In this document: positions 1 to 8,004 of the stretch, piece after piece
How positions within the stretch are numbered: the first letter of the stretch is position 1
How the letters are laid out: each line of letters begins with the position of its first letter
NCBI RefSeq assembly: GCF_900116145.1
Contig: NZ_FPAB01000002.1
Location: 599,193-663,192, forward strand
Length of the DNA: 64,000 bases
Reading direction: 5' to 3'
DNA from: Streptomyces harbinensis
GTDB taxonomy: Bacteria > Actinomycetota > Actinomycetes > Streptomycetales > Streptomycetaceae
Position numbers and translations under genes: made by a program
The notes under the pieces: generated by a model
Seen by the model: the letters and a program-made list of their open reading frames with translations, nothing else
Told to the model about the DNA's origin: nothing
Databases searched by the model: none

Positions 1-816
1 ACCCGCAACATCGACCTCTCCGTCGGCTCCGTCCTCGGTCTGGCCGCTTTCGGCACCGCCGACCTGCTCGCCACCCACCCCGGCACCCCGCTGCCGCTCG
101 CCGCCCTCGCCGGCATCACCATCGGCGCCCTGTGCGGCGCCCTCAACGGCGCCCTGATCAGCTACGGCGGCGTTCCCGCCCTCGTCATCACCCTCGGCAC
201 CCTCTACGTCCTGCGCGGCGCCGCCCACTCCTGGGCCGCCGGACGGCAGATCAACGCCGCCGACCTGCCCCGCCCCTTCCTCGACCTCGGCACCGCCACC
301 GTCCTCGGCATCCCCCTGCTCGCCCTCCTCGCCACCGCCGTCGTCCTCGCCGTCGCCCTGTGGCTGCACAGCTACCGCAGCGGACGCGAGCTGTACGCCA
401 TCGGCTCCGAACCCGCCGCCGCGGCCCGCGCCGGCGTCCCGGCCGGCCGCCGGATCCGTACCGCCTTCCTCCTCAGCGGCTCGCTCGCCGGACTCGCCGG
501 CGTGCTCTACGCCGCCCGCTACGGCACCGTCGACGCCACCGCGGGACAGGGCATGGAACTCCAGGTCGTCGCGGCCGTCGTGGTCGGCGGCGTCGCCATC
601 TTCGGCGGCAGCGGCAGCGTGACCGGCGCCGCCCTCGGCGCGCTGCTGCTCACCTGCATCGGCAGCTCACTCGCCGTCCTGCGGGTGGACCCCTTCTGGC
701 AACAGGCCGTCGTCGGCGCCCTCATCCTGGCCGCCATCGGCCTGGACCGGCTGCTCACCACCCGGCTCGCCGCCCGCGCCGCCCGTACCGCCCCGGAGGT
801 GTCCCGTGCCGGCTGA
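1..816 (+). CDS. rhaP: Rhamnose-type sugar ABC transporter permease, 5' end missing
   Basis: Integral membrane permease of a carbohydrate ABC importer of the RbsC/RhaP class. The reading frame is open from the first base of the window, so the start lies upstream; 271 codons remain. It carries the RNIDLSVGS sequence typical of these permeases at the left edge and the IFGGSGSVTGA loop near residue 200 of the visible part, between very hydrophobic segments. The last 11 bases overlap the next permease, which begins at GTG 806, so the two are translationally coupled. The ATPase subunit is not visible and should lie to the left. Rhamnose specificity is inferred only from the binding protein two genes downstream. 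Confidence 0.85.
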   Translation, partial: TRNIDLSVGSVLGLAAFGTADLLATHPGTPLPLAALAGITIGALCGALNGALISYGGVPALVITLGTLYVLRGAAHSWAAGRQINAADLPRPFLDLGTATVLGIPLLALLATAVVLAVALWLHSYRSGRELYAIGSEPAAAARAGVPAGRRIRTAFLLSGSLAGLAGVLYAARYGTVDATAGQGMELQVVAAVVVGGVAIFGGSGSVTGAALGALLLTCIGSSLAVLRVDPFWQQAVVGALILAAIGLDRLLTTRLAARAARTAPEVSRAG

Positions 817-1792
817 ACCCCCGAGCGGACGCGGCGCCGCCGTCCTGCGCCGCTGGGACAGCGCCCTGATCGCCACCCTGCTCCTGGTGACCCTGGCCGC
901 CGCCCTGGCCGTGGACGGCTTCGCCACCGGCCGCAACGCCCAGTTCCTGCTCCTGGACGCCGTCGCCATCGGACTCGTCGCCCTCCCGGTCACCCTCATC
1001 GTCGTCACCGGCGAGATCGACCTCTCGGTCGCCAGCACCCTCGGCCTGTGCAGCGCCGTGATGGGCCAGCTGTGGGTGTCCGGCTGGCCGCTGGAACTCG
1101 TCGTCCTCACCGCCGTCGCGCTCGGCGCCCTGCTCGGCGCCGTCAACGGCCTCTTCGTCACCGGCTTCGGCCTCCCCGCCCTCGCCGTCACCATCGGCAC
1201 CCTCGCCGCCTACCGGGGACTGGCCTTCGTGGTGCTCGGCGACCGCGCCGTCGCCGACTTCCCCCGCGCCTGGACGGACGCCGTCGGCGGCACCGCGCTC
1301 GCCGGCGCCGTCCCCGCCGCCATGCTGGTCACCGCCGTGGCGGCGGCCGGCTGCGCCGTCCTGCTGCACGCCACCCCGCTGGGCCGCTCCCTGTTCGCCA
1401 TCGGCAACAACGCCGAGGCCGCCCGCTTCTCCGGCATCGCCGTGGCCCGCACCAAGTTCTGGCTCTTCGTGAGCTGCGGCGCCGTCTCCGGCCTGGCCGG
1501 CGTCTTCTGGACCCTGCGCTACGCCAGCGCCCGCGCCGACAACGGCCAGGGACTCGAACTGGCCGTCGTGGCCGCCGTCCTGCTCGGCGGCGTGTCCATC
1601 TTCGGCGGCCGGGGCACCCTCGCCGGGGTCTGCGCCGGGGTCCTCCTGCTGGTCACCCTCCGCAACGCCCTCCAACTCGCCGACGTCCCCGCCGACACCC
1701 TCGACATCGTGACCGGCTCGCTGCTCATCCTCTCCGTCCTCGCCCCCCGCGCGCTCACCGCGCTCCGCCGCACCCCCACCACCCGCACCTGA
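806..1792 (+). CDS. rhaQ: Rhamnose-type sugar ABC transporter permease
   Basis: Second membrane subunit of the sugar importer, 328 residues, the usual length for this family. It starts with GTG inside the end of the previous permease. The family signature appears as TGEIDLSVAS around residue 71 and as IFGGRGTLAG around residue 265. About eight to ten hydrophobic segments are visible. It presumably forms a heterodimer with the upstream permease and receives sugar from the lipoprotein encoded 14 bases downstream. The RhaP/RhaQ labels follow the rhizobial rhaSTPQ naming and could be swapped. Confidence 0.87.
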   Translation: MPAEPPSGRGAAVLRRWDSALIATLLLVTLAAALAVDGFATGRNAQFLLLDAVAIGLVALPVTLIVVTGEIDLSVASTLGLCSAVMGQLWVSGWPLELVVLTAVALGALLGAVNGLFVTGFGLPALAVTIGTLAAYRGLAFVVLGDRAVADFPRAWTDAVGGTALAGAVPAAMLVTAVAAAGCAVLLHATPLGRSLFAIGNNAEAARFSGIAVARTKFWLFVSCGAVSGLAGVFWTLRYASARADNGQGLELAVVAAVLLGGVSIFGGRGTLAGVCAGVLLLVTLRNALQLADVPADTLDIVTGSLLILSVLAPRALTALRRTPTTRT

Positions 1793-1806
1793 GAAGGGAC
1801 ACGGAC

Positions 1807-2898
1807 ATGCCCGCACCTGCCGGAAGGACCCGCACCGGTACGGCGGCCACCGCACTCGCGGCGCTGCTGCTCCTCGCCGCCTGCTCGGGCACCACCCGGG
1901 GCGACGGCGACGACGGCGGCCCCGGACCGGGCGCCGGACCGGAACCCACCGCGCAGGCCGACCCCGACGCGCCGCTGCGCCCGGACCTGTCGGTGGCCTT
2001 CCTCCCCAAACAGGTCAACAACCCCTACTTCACCGTCGCCCGGGGCGGCGGCGAGCGGGCCACCGCCGAATTCGCCGGCACCTTCAAGGAGGTCGGCCCC
2101 TCCGAGGCCAGCGCCTCCTCCCAGGTCAGCTACATCAACACCCTCACCCAGCAGGGCACCGACGTCATCGCCATCTCCGCCAACGACCCCGGCGCCGTCT
2201 GCGGGGCGCTGAACAGCGCCCGGGACGCCGGGGCCGTGGTGGTGACCTTCGACTCCGACACCCGCGCCGAGTGCCGCGATCTCTTCATCAACCAGGCCAC
2301 CGCCGAGGACGTCGCCCGCACCCAGGTGGAGCTGATCGCCGGACAGATCGGCGGCGCGGGCGAGATCGCCATCCTGTCCGCCACCCCCAACGCCACCAAC
2401 CAGAACACCTGGATCGCCCTGATGGAGGAGGAACTGGCGCGCCCCGCCTACGCGGACATCGAGATCGTGGCGGTGGCCTACGGCAACGACGAGGACGAGA
2501 AGTCCTTCCAGGAGACCCAGGGCCTGCTGCGCTCCCACCCCGACCTGGCCGGCATCGTCTCCCCGACCACGGTCGGCCTCGCCGCGGCGGCCCGCTACCT
2601 CTCCGGCTCCGAGTACGCCGGCCGGGTCGCCCTGACCGGCCTCGGCACGCCCAACCAGCTGCGGCAGTTCGTGCACGACGGCACCGTGGAGTCCTTCGCT
2701 CTGTGGAACCCGGCCGACCTCGGCTACCTGGCCGCCCACGCCGGCGCCGCCCTGGCCTCCGGCCGGCTCACCGGCGCGGAGGGCGAGACGTTCACCGCGG
2801 GCGACCTCGGGGAGTTCACCGTCGGCCCCGACGGCGTGATCGCGCTCGGCCCGCCCACCGTCTTCGACGCCGCCACCGTGGACGACTACGACTTCTGA
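1807..2898 (+). CDS. rhaS: Rhamnose ABC transporter substrate-binding lipoprotein
   Basis: Extracellular solute-binding lipoprotein of 363 residues. The N-terminus is a lipoprotein signal with the lipobox LLLAACS, which would place it on the outer face of the membrane. The mature part opens with FLPKQVNNPYF, and SYINTLTQQG, FDSDTRAECRD, INQATAED and GIVSPTTVG follow; these match my recollection of the RhaS rhamnose-binding family (LsrB-like periplasmic-binding fold). AAGGGA 8-13 bases before the ATG is a plausible ribosome binding site. It is the last gene of the transporter operon; a strong hairpin follows at 2906-2937. Binding of another deoxy-hexose cannot be excluded. Confidence 0.88.
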   Translation: MPAPAGRTRTGTAATALAALLLLAACSGTTRGDGDDGGPGPGAGPEPTAQADPDAPLRPDLSVAFLPKQVNNPYFTVARGGGERATAEFAGTFKEVGPSEASASSQVSYINTLTQQGTDVIAISANDPGAVCGALNSARDAGAVVVTFDSDTRAECRDLFINQATAEDVARTQVELIAGQIGGAGEIAILSATPNATNQNTWIALMEEELARPAYADIEIVAVAYGNDEDEKSFQETQGLLRSHPDLAGIVSPTTVGLAAAARYLSGSEYAGRVALTGLGTPNQLRQFVHDGTVESFALWNPADLGYLAAHAGAALASGRLTGAEGETFTAGDLGEFTVGPDGVIALGPPTVFDAATVDDYDF

Positions 2899-2905
2899 CC
2901 CCGGA

Positions 2906-2937
2906 CACCCCGCCGCCCGGCCGGGCCCGGCGGGGTG
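2906..2937 (+). terminator. Hairpin terminator after the sugar transporter
   Basis: Perfect 10-base arms CACCCCGCCG / CGGCGGGGTG (2906-2915 and 2928-2937) enclose a GC-rich 12-base centre that can pair further. It starts 7 bases after the rhaS stop. There is no U-tract, as is common for Streptomyces terminators. Confidence 0.6.
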
Positions 2938-3067
2938 GGAGAGCCGCACCCCGCCCCGTCAACACCCGGCCCGCTGCCCTACCCGGTCGGTGGAATCCCC
3001 GCCCCGTTTCCTGGATTCCGCCCCCGCCCGGCGCCAGCATGACGGAGAGTCCAGCGAGGGAGCCGCC

Positions 3068-4192
3068 ATGTCCAGCACCACCACCGCCGCCGTGGTCCGG
3101 CCCGGCACCCGGACCTTCGCCTGGGAGCAGGTCCGGCTGGACGCGCCACGCGGCGACGAGGTGCTGGTCCGCGTCGTCGGCGCCGGACTCTGCCACACCG
3201 ATCTCGCCGTACGCGACGGCCACGTCCCCCTGCCGCTGCCCGCCGTGCTCGGCCACGAGGGCGCCGGGGTGGTGCAGGCCGTCGGGGACCGGGTGACCCG
3301 GCTCGCGCCCGGCGACACCGTACTGCTGTCGTTCAGCTCCTGCGGCGCGTGCGCCCCCTGCGGCCGGGGCCGCCCCGCGTACTGCGACACCTTCCTCCAC
3401 CGCAACGCCTCCGGCTCCCGCGCCGACGGCACCAGCCCGCTCCAGGACGCGCGCGGCGAGCGGATCTCCGGACGCTTCTTCGGCCAGTCCTCCTTCGGCG
3501 CCCTCGCGCTGGCCGACGAACGGTGCGCCGTCCCGGTGGAGGTCGCCGACGAGGACGAACTCGCCCGGCTCGCCCCGCTCGGCTGCGCCGTCCAGACCGG
3601 CGCCGGAGCGGTCCTCAACGTCCTGCGCCCCGGCCCCGGCGACACCCTCGCCGTCTTCGGCACCGGAGCGGTCGGCCTCTCCGCCGTGATGGCCGCGGCC
3701 CTCACCGGCGCGGTACGGATCATCGCCGTCGACATCCGCCCCGCCCGGCTCGCCCTCGCCCGCGAACTCGGCGCCACCGACACCGTCGACGCCGGACGGG
3801 AGGACGTCGCCGGGCGGCTCGCCGAGCTGACCGGCGGCCGGGGCGTGCGGCACGCCGTGGAGAGCAGCGGGGTGCCCGACGTCCTGCGGCAGGCCGTCGA
3901 GGCGCTCGCGGTCGGCGGCACCGCCGCCGTGCTCGGCCTGCCGCCGGCCGGCACCCGGGTGCCCCTGGACATCGGCGCCCTGCTGCGGGGCCGTACCGTG
4001 CGCGGCGTCTACGAGGGCGACAGCGACCCGGCCGCCTTCCTCCCCGCCCTGGTCGCCCTGCACCGCGCCGGCCGGCTCCCCTTCGACCGCCTCGTCCGCC
4101 TCTACCCGCCCGAGCGCATCAACGACGCCGCCGCGGACGCCGCCTCCGGCGAGGCGGTCAAGCCCGTGCTGCGGTTCCCGGCCGGCTTCTGA
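3068..4192 (+). CDS. Zinc-dependent NAD(P) alcohol dehydrogenase, aryl-alcohol type
   Basis: Cytosolic medium-chain dehydrogenase of 374 residues. Catalytic zinc ligands are visible as C42 (GLCHTD), H63 (LGHEGAG) and a cysteine in LGCAVQTGAG. The structural zinc lobe has four cysteines at 92, 95, 98 and 106. The Rossmann motif FGTGAVGLSA is near residue 195 and is followed by an aspartate (VDIRP), which favours NAD over NADP. The overall pattern resembles benzyl-alcohol/class III-like dehydrogenases. ATG 3068 is chosen because GGGAG lies just upstream. The gene sits alone and converges with the antiporter gene, the two stop codons only 3 bases apart. The substrate cannot be told from sequence. 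Confidence 0.88.
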   Translation: MSSTTTAAVVRPGTRTFAWEQVRLDAPRGDEVLVRVVGAGLCHTDLAVRDGHVPLPLPAVLGHEGAGVVQAVGDRVTRLAPGDTVLLSFSSCGACAPCGRGRPAYCDTFLHRNASGSRADGTSPLQDARGERISGRFFGQSSFGALALADERCAVPVEVADEDELARLAPLGCAVQTGAGAVLNVLRPGPGDTLAVFGTGAVGLSAVMAAALTGAVRIIAVDIRPARLALARELGATDTVDAGREDVAGRLAELTGGRGVRHAVESSGVPDVLRQAVEALAVGGTAAVLGLPPAGTRVPLDIGALLRGRTVRGVYEGDSDPAAFLPALVALHRAGRLPFDRLVRLYPPERINDAAADAASGEAVKPVLRFPAGF

Positions 4193-4195
4193 CGC

Positions 4196-5788
4196 TCACT
4201 CCGCCGCCTCCCGGCGCGTCAGCCGCACCTCCTCGATGTCCAGCCGGGACTGGAGCTGCCGCAGCACCGTGTCGTCGATGCGCCGCTCGTCCCGCAGCCG
4301 CAGCACCGTCGCCCGCTTGTGGGCGATCATGGCCAGCCGCAGCTCGGTGTAGTGCCGGTCGTGGCGCAGCGCCGCCTCGTCCTCGCCGTCCCCGTCGCCG
4401 GTGCCGGCCCGCAGCACCGCCAGATGCGTCTCGTACTCCCGCCGGGTCCGCTCCAGCACATCCCGCGCCGTACCGAGCCCGGCCGCCACCTCCGGCAGCG
4501 CGGCCAGCGCCTCCTCGGCCGCCAGGGTCTCGGCCAGCTGCCGCTCCGCCTCCACCCCGGTGTCCGGCGGCAGCCGTGCCCACCGCACGACCACCGGCAG
4601 CAGCAGCCCCTGCACCACGATCGTCACCGCGATCACCCCGCAGGTGACACAGACGATCAGATCCCGCTCGGGGAACGGCGCGCCCGAATCCAGCGTCCTC
4701 GGCACCGACAGCGCCACCGCGAGCGAGACCGCGCCCCGGAACCCGGCCGTCGCACTCACCACCCGCGTCCGCGCCCCCACCCGGCGGGCCCGCTGCCGCG
4801 GGCGCCGGTCCAGCAGCCGGATGACGTAGGGCGAGGTGAACAGAAAGAGGAAGCGCACGCCGATCACCACCGCCGAGACCGCCGCCACCGCGAGGGCCGC
4901 CCGGGCGAGCCCGGCACTGGTCAGCTCCCGCACCGCCTCCTGCGCCTGGAGCCCGACCAGCACGAACAGCGAACCGTTGAGCACGAACGTGGCCAGCGAC
5001 CAGAACGCGATCGCCTGCCGGCGCACCTCCGCGCTCGCCACCCGCGGCCCCGCCTGACTCATGATCAGCCCGCACACCACCACCGCCAGCACCCCGGAGG
5101 AGTGCACCACCTCGGCCAGCAGGAACGCCGTGAACGGGATGAGCAGCAGCGCCACATTGCCCAGCAGCGGATCGGCCAGCAGGCCGCGCACCCGCACCCC
5201 GATCCAGGCCACCACCACCCCCGACAGCGCCCCCACCGCGACGGAGAGCAGGAACAGCGCCGTCACGTGCGGGACGGTGAAGTGCTCGGCGCCGACCGTG
5301 ATGCCGACCGCCAGCCCGTACAGCACCAGCGCCGTCCCGTCGTTGACCAGGCTCTCCGCCCGCAGGGTGGTGATGGTGCGGCGGGGCAGCGCACGGGCCA
5401 GGACGCTCACCGCCGTCGCGTCGGTGGGCGCCACCGCCGCGCCCAGCACCCACGCCGCCCCCCAGGGCAGCCCCAGCAGGTACCCGACCACGGCCACCGC
5501 TCCGGCGGTGGCGATGACCAGCACGGTGGACAGCAGCACGATGGGCCGCAGATTGCTGCGGATCTCCCGCAGCGAGGTGGTCAGGCTCTCCCAGAACAGC
5601 AGCGCCGGCAGGAACAGCAGCAGGACCGTCTCGGGCGGCAGCCGCACCTCGCGCAGCGCCGGGACGAAGCCCAGCAGCACGCCGCCGAGCAGCAGCACGA
5701 TGGGCGGTGCGACGCGCAGCCGCCGCGCGGTGGTGTGACCGAGTACCAGGGCGGTGCCCAGCAGGACGACGAGGACGAGTGCGAGCAC
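4196..5788 (-). CDS. Na+/H+ antiporter, CPA1 (NhaP/NHE) family
   Basis: Membrane cation/proton exchanger of about 530 residues. The first 390 residues contain about a dozen hydrophobic segments; the ion-site region reads AAVAPTDATAVS, with the conserved aspartate of CPA1 proteins, and the ESLVNDGTALVLY motif follows. The C-terminal 140 residues are hydrophilic, helical and charged, as in bacterial NHE-like exchangers with a cytosolic tail. The start is set at GTG 5788 because GGGAG precedes it and the protein then begins directly with a hydrophobic helix; an in-frame GTG at 5833 is the alternative. Role: pH and sodium homeostasis. Confidence 0.88.
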   Translation of the reverse strand: MLALVLVVLLGTALVLGHTTARRLRVAPPIVLLLGGVLLGFVPALREVRLPPETVLLLFLPALLFWESLTTSLREIRSNLRPIVLLSTVLVIATAGAVAVVGYLLGLPWGAAWVLGAAVAPTDATAVSVLARALPRRTITTLRAESLVNDGTALVLYGLAVGITVGAEHFTVPHVTALFLLSVAVGALSGVVVAWIGVRVRGLLADPLLGNVALLLIPFTAFLLAEVVHSSGVLAVVVCGLIMSQAGPRVASAEVRRQAIAFWSLATFVLNGSLFVLVGLQAQEAVRELTSAGLARAALAVAAVSAVVIGVRFLFLFTSPYVIRLLDRRPRQRARRVGARTRVVSATAGFRGAVSLAVALSVPRTLDSGAPFPERDLIVCVTCGVIAVTIVVQGLLLPVVVRWARLPPDTGVEAERQLAETLAAEEALAALPEVAAGLGTARDVLERTRREYETHLAVLRAGTGDGDGEDEAALRHDRHYTELRLAMIAHKRATVLRLRDERRIDDTVLRQLQSRLDIEEVRLTRREAAE

Positions 5789-5883
5789 GGTGGTTCTCCC
5801 GGCGGCGCTGGGGGCGGGGGACACGCCGGTCACGGAGCGGTGGCGGCCCGCGGATCGCCGGCCCGCTCACCGGTGTCCCGGCG

Positions 5884-6261
5884 TCAGGCGCGCGGCACCA
5901 GCCGCATGGTGGTCGCGTTCGCCCGCCCGGTGGTGACGGAGCCGATGAGGGAGGCGGAGTAGTGCGCGTACTTGGCGCGGTACGCGGCGTCGATCCGGTC
6001 CTCGTGCTCCCGGCCGGCGTCCGCGAAGGTGACGTCCTTCTCCACCCCGCCGGCCCGGATCCGGCCCTCCCGGCGGATCCGGGTGGCGCGGTACCAGTCG
6101 GATGCGGTGCCGTTGACGGACCGTACGTACAGGTCGTCGCCGTCGCGGACCACCCAGATGGTGCGCCGGCTGCTCAGCGAGCCGTCCTCGCGCAGCGAGG
6201 CGATCCGCAGTTCCTCGGCGTCGCCGATCCGGGTGAGTTCGTCGTCCGTCCAGGTGCTCAT
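5884..6261 (-). CDS. DUF2255 family protein
   Basis: Small soluble protein of 125 residues that resembles the DUF2255 family, a beta-barrel group related to flavin/F420-binding split barrels. It begins MSTWTDDELTRIG and has a central strand-rich stretch with TIWVVRDGDDLYVRS, followed by RATRIRREGRIRAGG. GGAGG lies about 10 bases before the ATG. It lies 95 bases upstream of the antiporter gene on the same strand, so the two may be cotranscribed, but nothing links their functions. No catalytic residues are known to me; an oxidoreductase-like role is only a guess. Confidence 0.75.
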   Translation of the reverse strand: MSTWTDDELTRIGDAEELRIASLREDGSLSSRRTIWVVRDGDDLYVRSVNGTASDWYRATRIRREGRIRAGGVEKDVTFADAGREHEDRIDAAYRAKYAHYSASLIGSVTTGRANATTMRLVPRA

Positions 6262-6343
6262 CGGGGGGTGGCCTCCTCGTGCCGGGTGATCCCTGCCGGT
6301 AGCCAACGGCCCCGGGCGGGCGCCGGCCGGACGACGGGCCGGT

Positions 6344-6394
6344 CCGGCCCCGGCCGTCACCCGCACGGACGGCGGCCGGCGGGGCCGGGGCCGG
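6344..6394 (-). terminator. GC-rich stem-loop after the zinc-finger gene pair
   Basis: Exact 12-base inverted repeat CCGGCCCCGGCC / GGCCGGGGCCGG with a 27-base loop. It lies 4 bases beyond the stop of the minus-strand gene ending at 6399, where a terminator is expected. Confidence 0.45.
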
Positions 6395-6398
6395 GTGC

Positions 6399-6602
6399 TC
6401 AGCGGTCGGCGCGCCGGGCGGCGGGGGCCGGGGAGCAGGCCACCCAGGCGTCGTAGAGCTGTGCGAGGTGGTGCCGGTCCTCCGCCGACCACCGGTTGCC
6501 CCGGCTGGAGACGAAGGCCCGGATGGCGTGGTTGATGGCGTCCGCGGCGCTCTCCATCGGGGGGACCTGCGGCGGTACGGGGGCGGGTGCGGGCGGTGTC
6601 AT
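6399..6602 (-). CDS. Small conserved-looking protein downstream of zinc-finger/HTH gene
   Basis: A 67-residue product. A proline/alanine-rich start is followed by a predicted helical segment with SAADAINHAIRAFVSSRG and a Trp/His-containing stretch (RWSAEDRHHLAQLYDAWV). It begins 14 bases after the stop of the zinc-finger gene and is probably cotranscribed and functionally linked to it. I do not recognise a named family. The compact amphipathic helix pattern suggests a protein-protein interaction role, which is inference. Confidence 0.55.
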   Translation of the reverse strand: MTPPAPAPVPPQVPPMESAADAINHAIRAFVSSRGNRWSAEDRHHLAQLYDAWVACSPAPAARRADR

Positions 6603-6616
6603 GGCGGTGCTCCGGG

Positions 6617-7126
6617 CTATCCGAGGACGTCGGCGGGCGTCGTCGCGGCGCGGTCCTCGCCGCGCAGGTTCTGACTGAGCGTCGTGGTGAAGGGGCGGCG
6701 CCGCTCCCGCCGGAGCATCCGGCGTTCCATGGCGCCCCGGGGCCAGCGCTTGCGCAGCCGTTGCGGGCTCATGCCCAGCGCCCGGGCGATCTCGGTGGTG
6801 GGCACGCCCTCCAGCCGGGCCCGCCGCACGACGGCGGCTTCCAGATCGCCCATCGACAGTTGCGCGGCGGGCAGCAGCCGCAGCAGTTCCCTGGCGGCGT
6901 CCGGCCCCGGGCGCGCGGCCTGGGCCTCGATGAGGCGGGCGTGCCCGGTGATGTCGGCCGCGACGGCGGCGGTGTAGCCGTCCTCGGGGCCGGTCTCCGG
7001 GGTGTCGAGGGCGTTGCGCATCCGGTAGGCGGCGTCCCGGCAGCGCTTGTTGCAGTACTCCTTGGGGCGGCCCGACTGGTTCGGGGTCACCTCCAGGTGG
7101 CACTTCGGATTCTTGCAGTGGGTCAT
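6617..7126 (-). CDS. Zinc-finger protein with sigma-like helix-turn-helix
   Basis: A 169-residue protein. Residues 4-29 hold a CX4C-X15-CX3C cluster (C4, C9, C25, C29) that should bind one zinc, like short treble-clef or MYM-type fingers. Residues about 100-135 contain VVRRARLEGVPTTEIARALG followed by SPQRLRKRW, a clear helix-turn-helix of the RNA polymerase sigma region-4 type. The C-terminal tail is basic. This suggests a DNA-binding regulator whose finger also contacts nucleic acid or protein. It is the first gene of a two-gene unit with the 67-residue protein. The target is unknown. Confidence 0.65.
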   Translation of the reverse strand: MTHCKNPKCHLEVTPNQSGRPKEYCNKRCRDAAYRMRNALDTPETGPEDGYTAAVAADITGHARLIEAQAARPGPDAARELLRLLPAAQLSMGDLEAAVVRRARLEGVPTTEIARALGMSPQRLRKRWPRGAMERRMLRRERRRPFTTTLSQNLRGEDRAATTPADVLG

Positions 7127-7284
7127 GATGCCTCGGTGGGGCGGGGCGGGCCGCCGGGCGGCCCGCCGGTTGCGACGACGGGGTGGCGCCGGCGGCGGTG
7201 GGGCGGGCCGGCACCCGGGCCGGACGGGCACGCGCGGGCCGCGACAGGGGCGGTTGGTGCCGCGCGTGCCCGCCGGCGTCCGGA

Positions 7285-7563
7285 TCAGCCGATGCGGACG
7301 CGGTGGTAGCGCAGCGCGGAGCCCCGGGAGGCGGCCGACGCGATCAGCGCGGCCACCGGGCCCAGGAGGCCGGTTCCGCCGAGGAACGGCGCCAGGGGCA
7401 GCAGGAGAAGGGCGATCAGCGCGGGGGCGGGCACCATGACGAGGGTTTCCCCGTGCGGGGTGGTTTCGGGGGCGGGGACCTGCGGAATGCTACGGTCACC
7501 ACGCCGGTCGGACGGGCCCGTTAACGGGAGCACCGAGGCCGGCGGTACACGGTCGGGAGACAT
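7285..7563 (-). CDS. Small membrane protein of unknown function
   Basis: A 92-residue product chosen to start at ATG 7563 because AAGGAG is placed 6 bases upstream, one of the best ribosome binding sites in the window. The first 40 residues are hydrophilic and proline-rich. The rest has two short hydrophobic stretches (LIALLLLPLAPFLGG and LLGPVAALIASAA) and ends in a basic tail, so a small membrane hairpin is likely. No family is recognised. It is monocistronic, facing away from the glycosyltransferase gene. Confidence 0.5.
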   Translation of the reverse strand: MSPDRVPPASVLPLTGPSDRRGDRSIPQVPAPETTPHGETLVMVPAPALIALLLLPLAPFLGGTGLLGPVAALIASAASRGSALRYHRVRIG

Positions 7564-8004
7564 GGGTTCTCCTTGATTCGTGGGTTCACAAAGTCGAAGG
7601 GGAGCCCGGGCTGGTTGGCGCCTACCGGGCCCCTTCGCGTGCCTGGACGCTACCTGTTCAACCGTACGAGACGCCAGCACTACCAGACGTAATCACCATC
7701 ATCGCGCCGGACCGGCGGCGAAAATCGCAGTAATATGCCACTGGCGGTCAAAAACGGGCAGGCTGCGGGGCGTTCCGATGAAGAAGCTTCGCCGAGCACA
7801 CACATCCTCACCCGGCTGGCGCCCGGCCCGCCCCATCCGGTAGTGCACCCCCGGCCGCCCCGAGCCTCGCACGCCGTGACCGAAGGCAGGGGCACGGTGC
7901 TCCCGGCTCCCTGCCTCCCCGCGCCGTGCGGCAAAAGGGTGGTCGGCCGCGGCGATCTGCGGCGGTTCGTCCCCTCGGCCGCCGGCCGCCCTAGGGTGGC
8001 GCGC
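7564..8004. other. Intergenic region between divergent genes
   Basis: No supported gene. The stretch 7680-7810 is less GC-rich than its surroundings (for example AAAATCGCAGTAATATG), as expected for promoters of the small membrane protein (minus) and the glycosyltransferase (plus). A 22-codon frame at 7777-7842 begins ATGAAGAAGCTTCG but has no ribosome binding site. Confidence 0.4.
7992..7997 (+). promoter_or_regulatory. -10 box for leaderless glycosyltransferase mRNA
   Basis: TAGGGT fits the actinobacterial TANNNT -10 element and ends 7 bases before GTG 8005, so transcription would start at or next to the start codon. No good -35 is visible. Confidence 0.4.
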
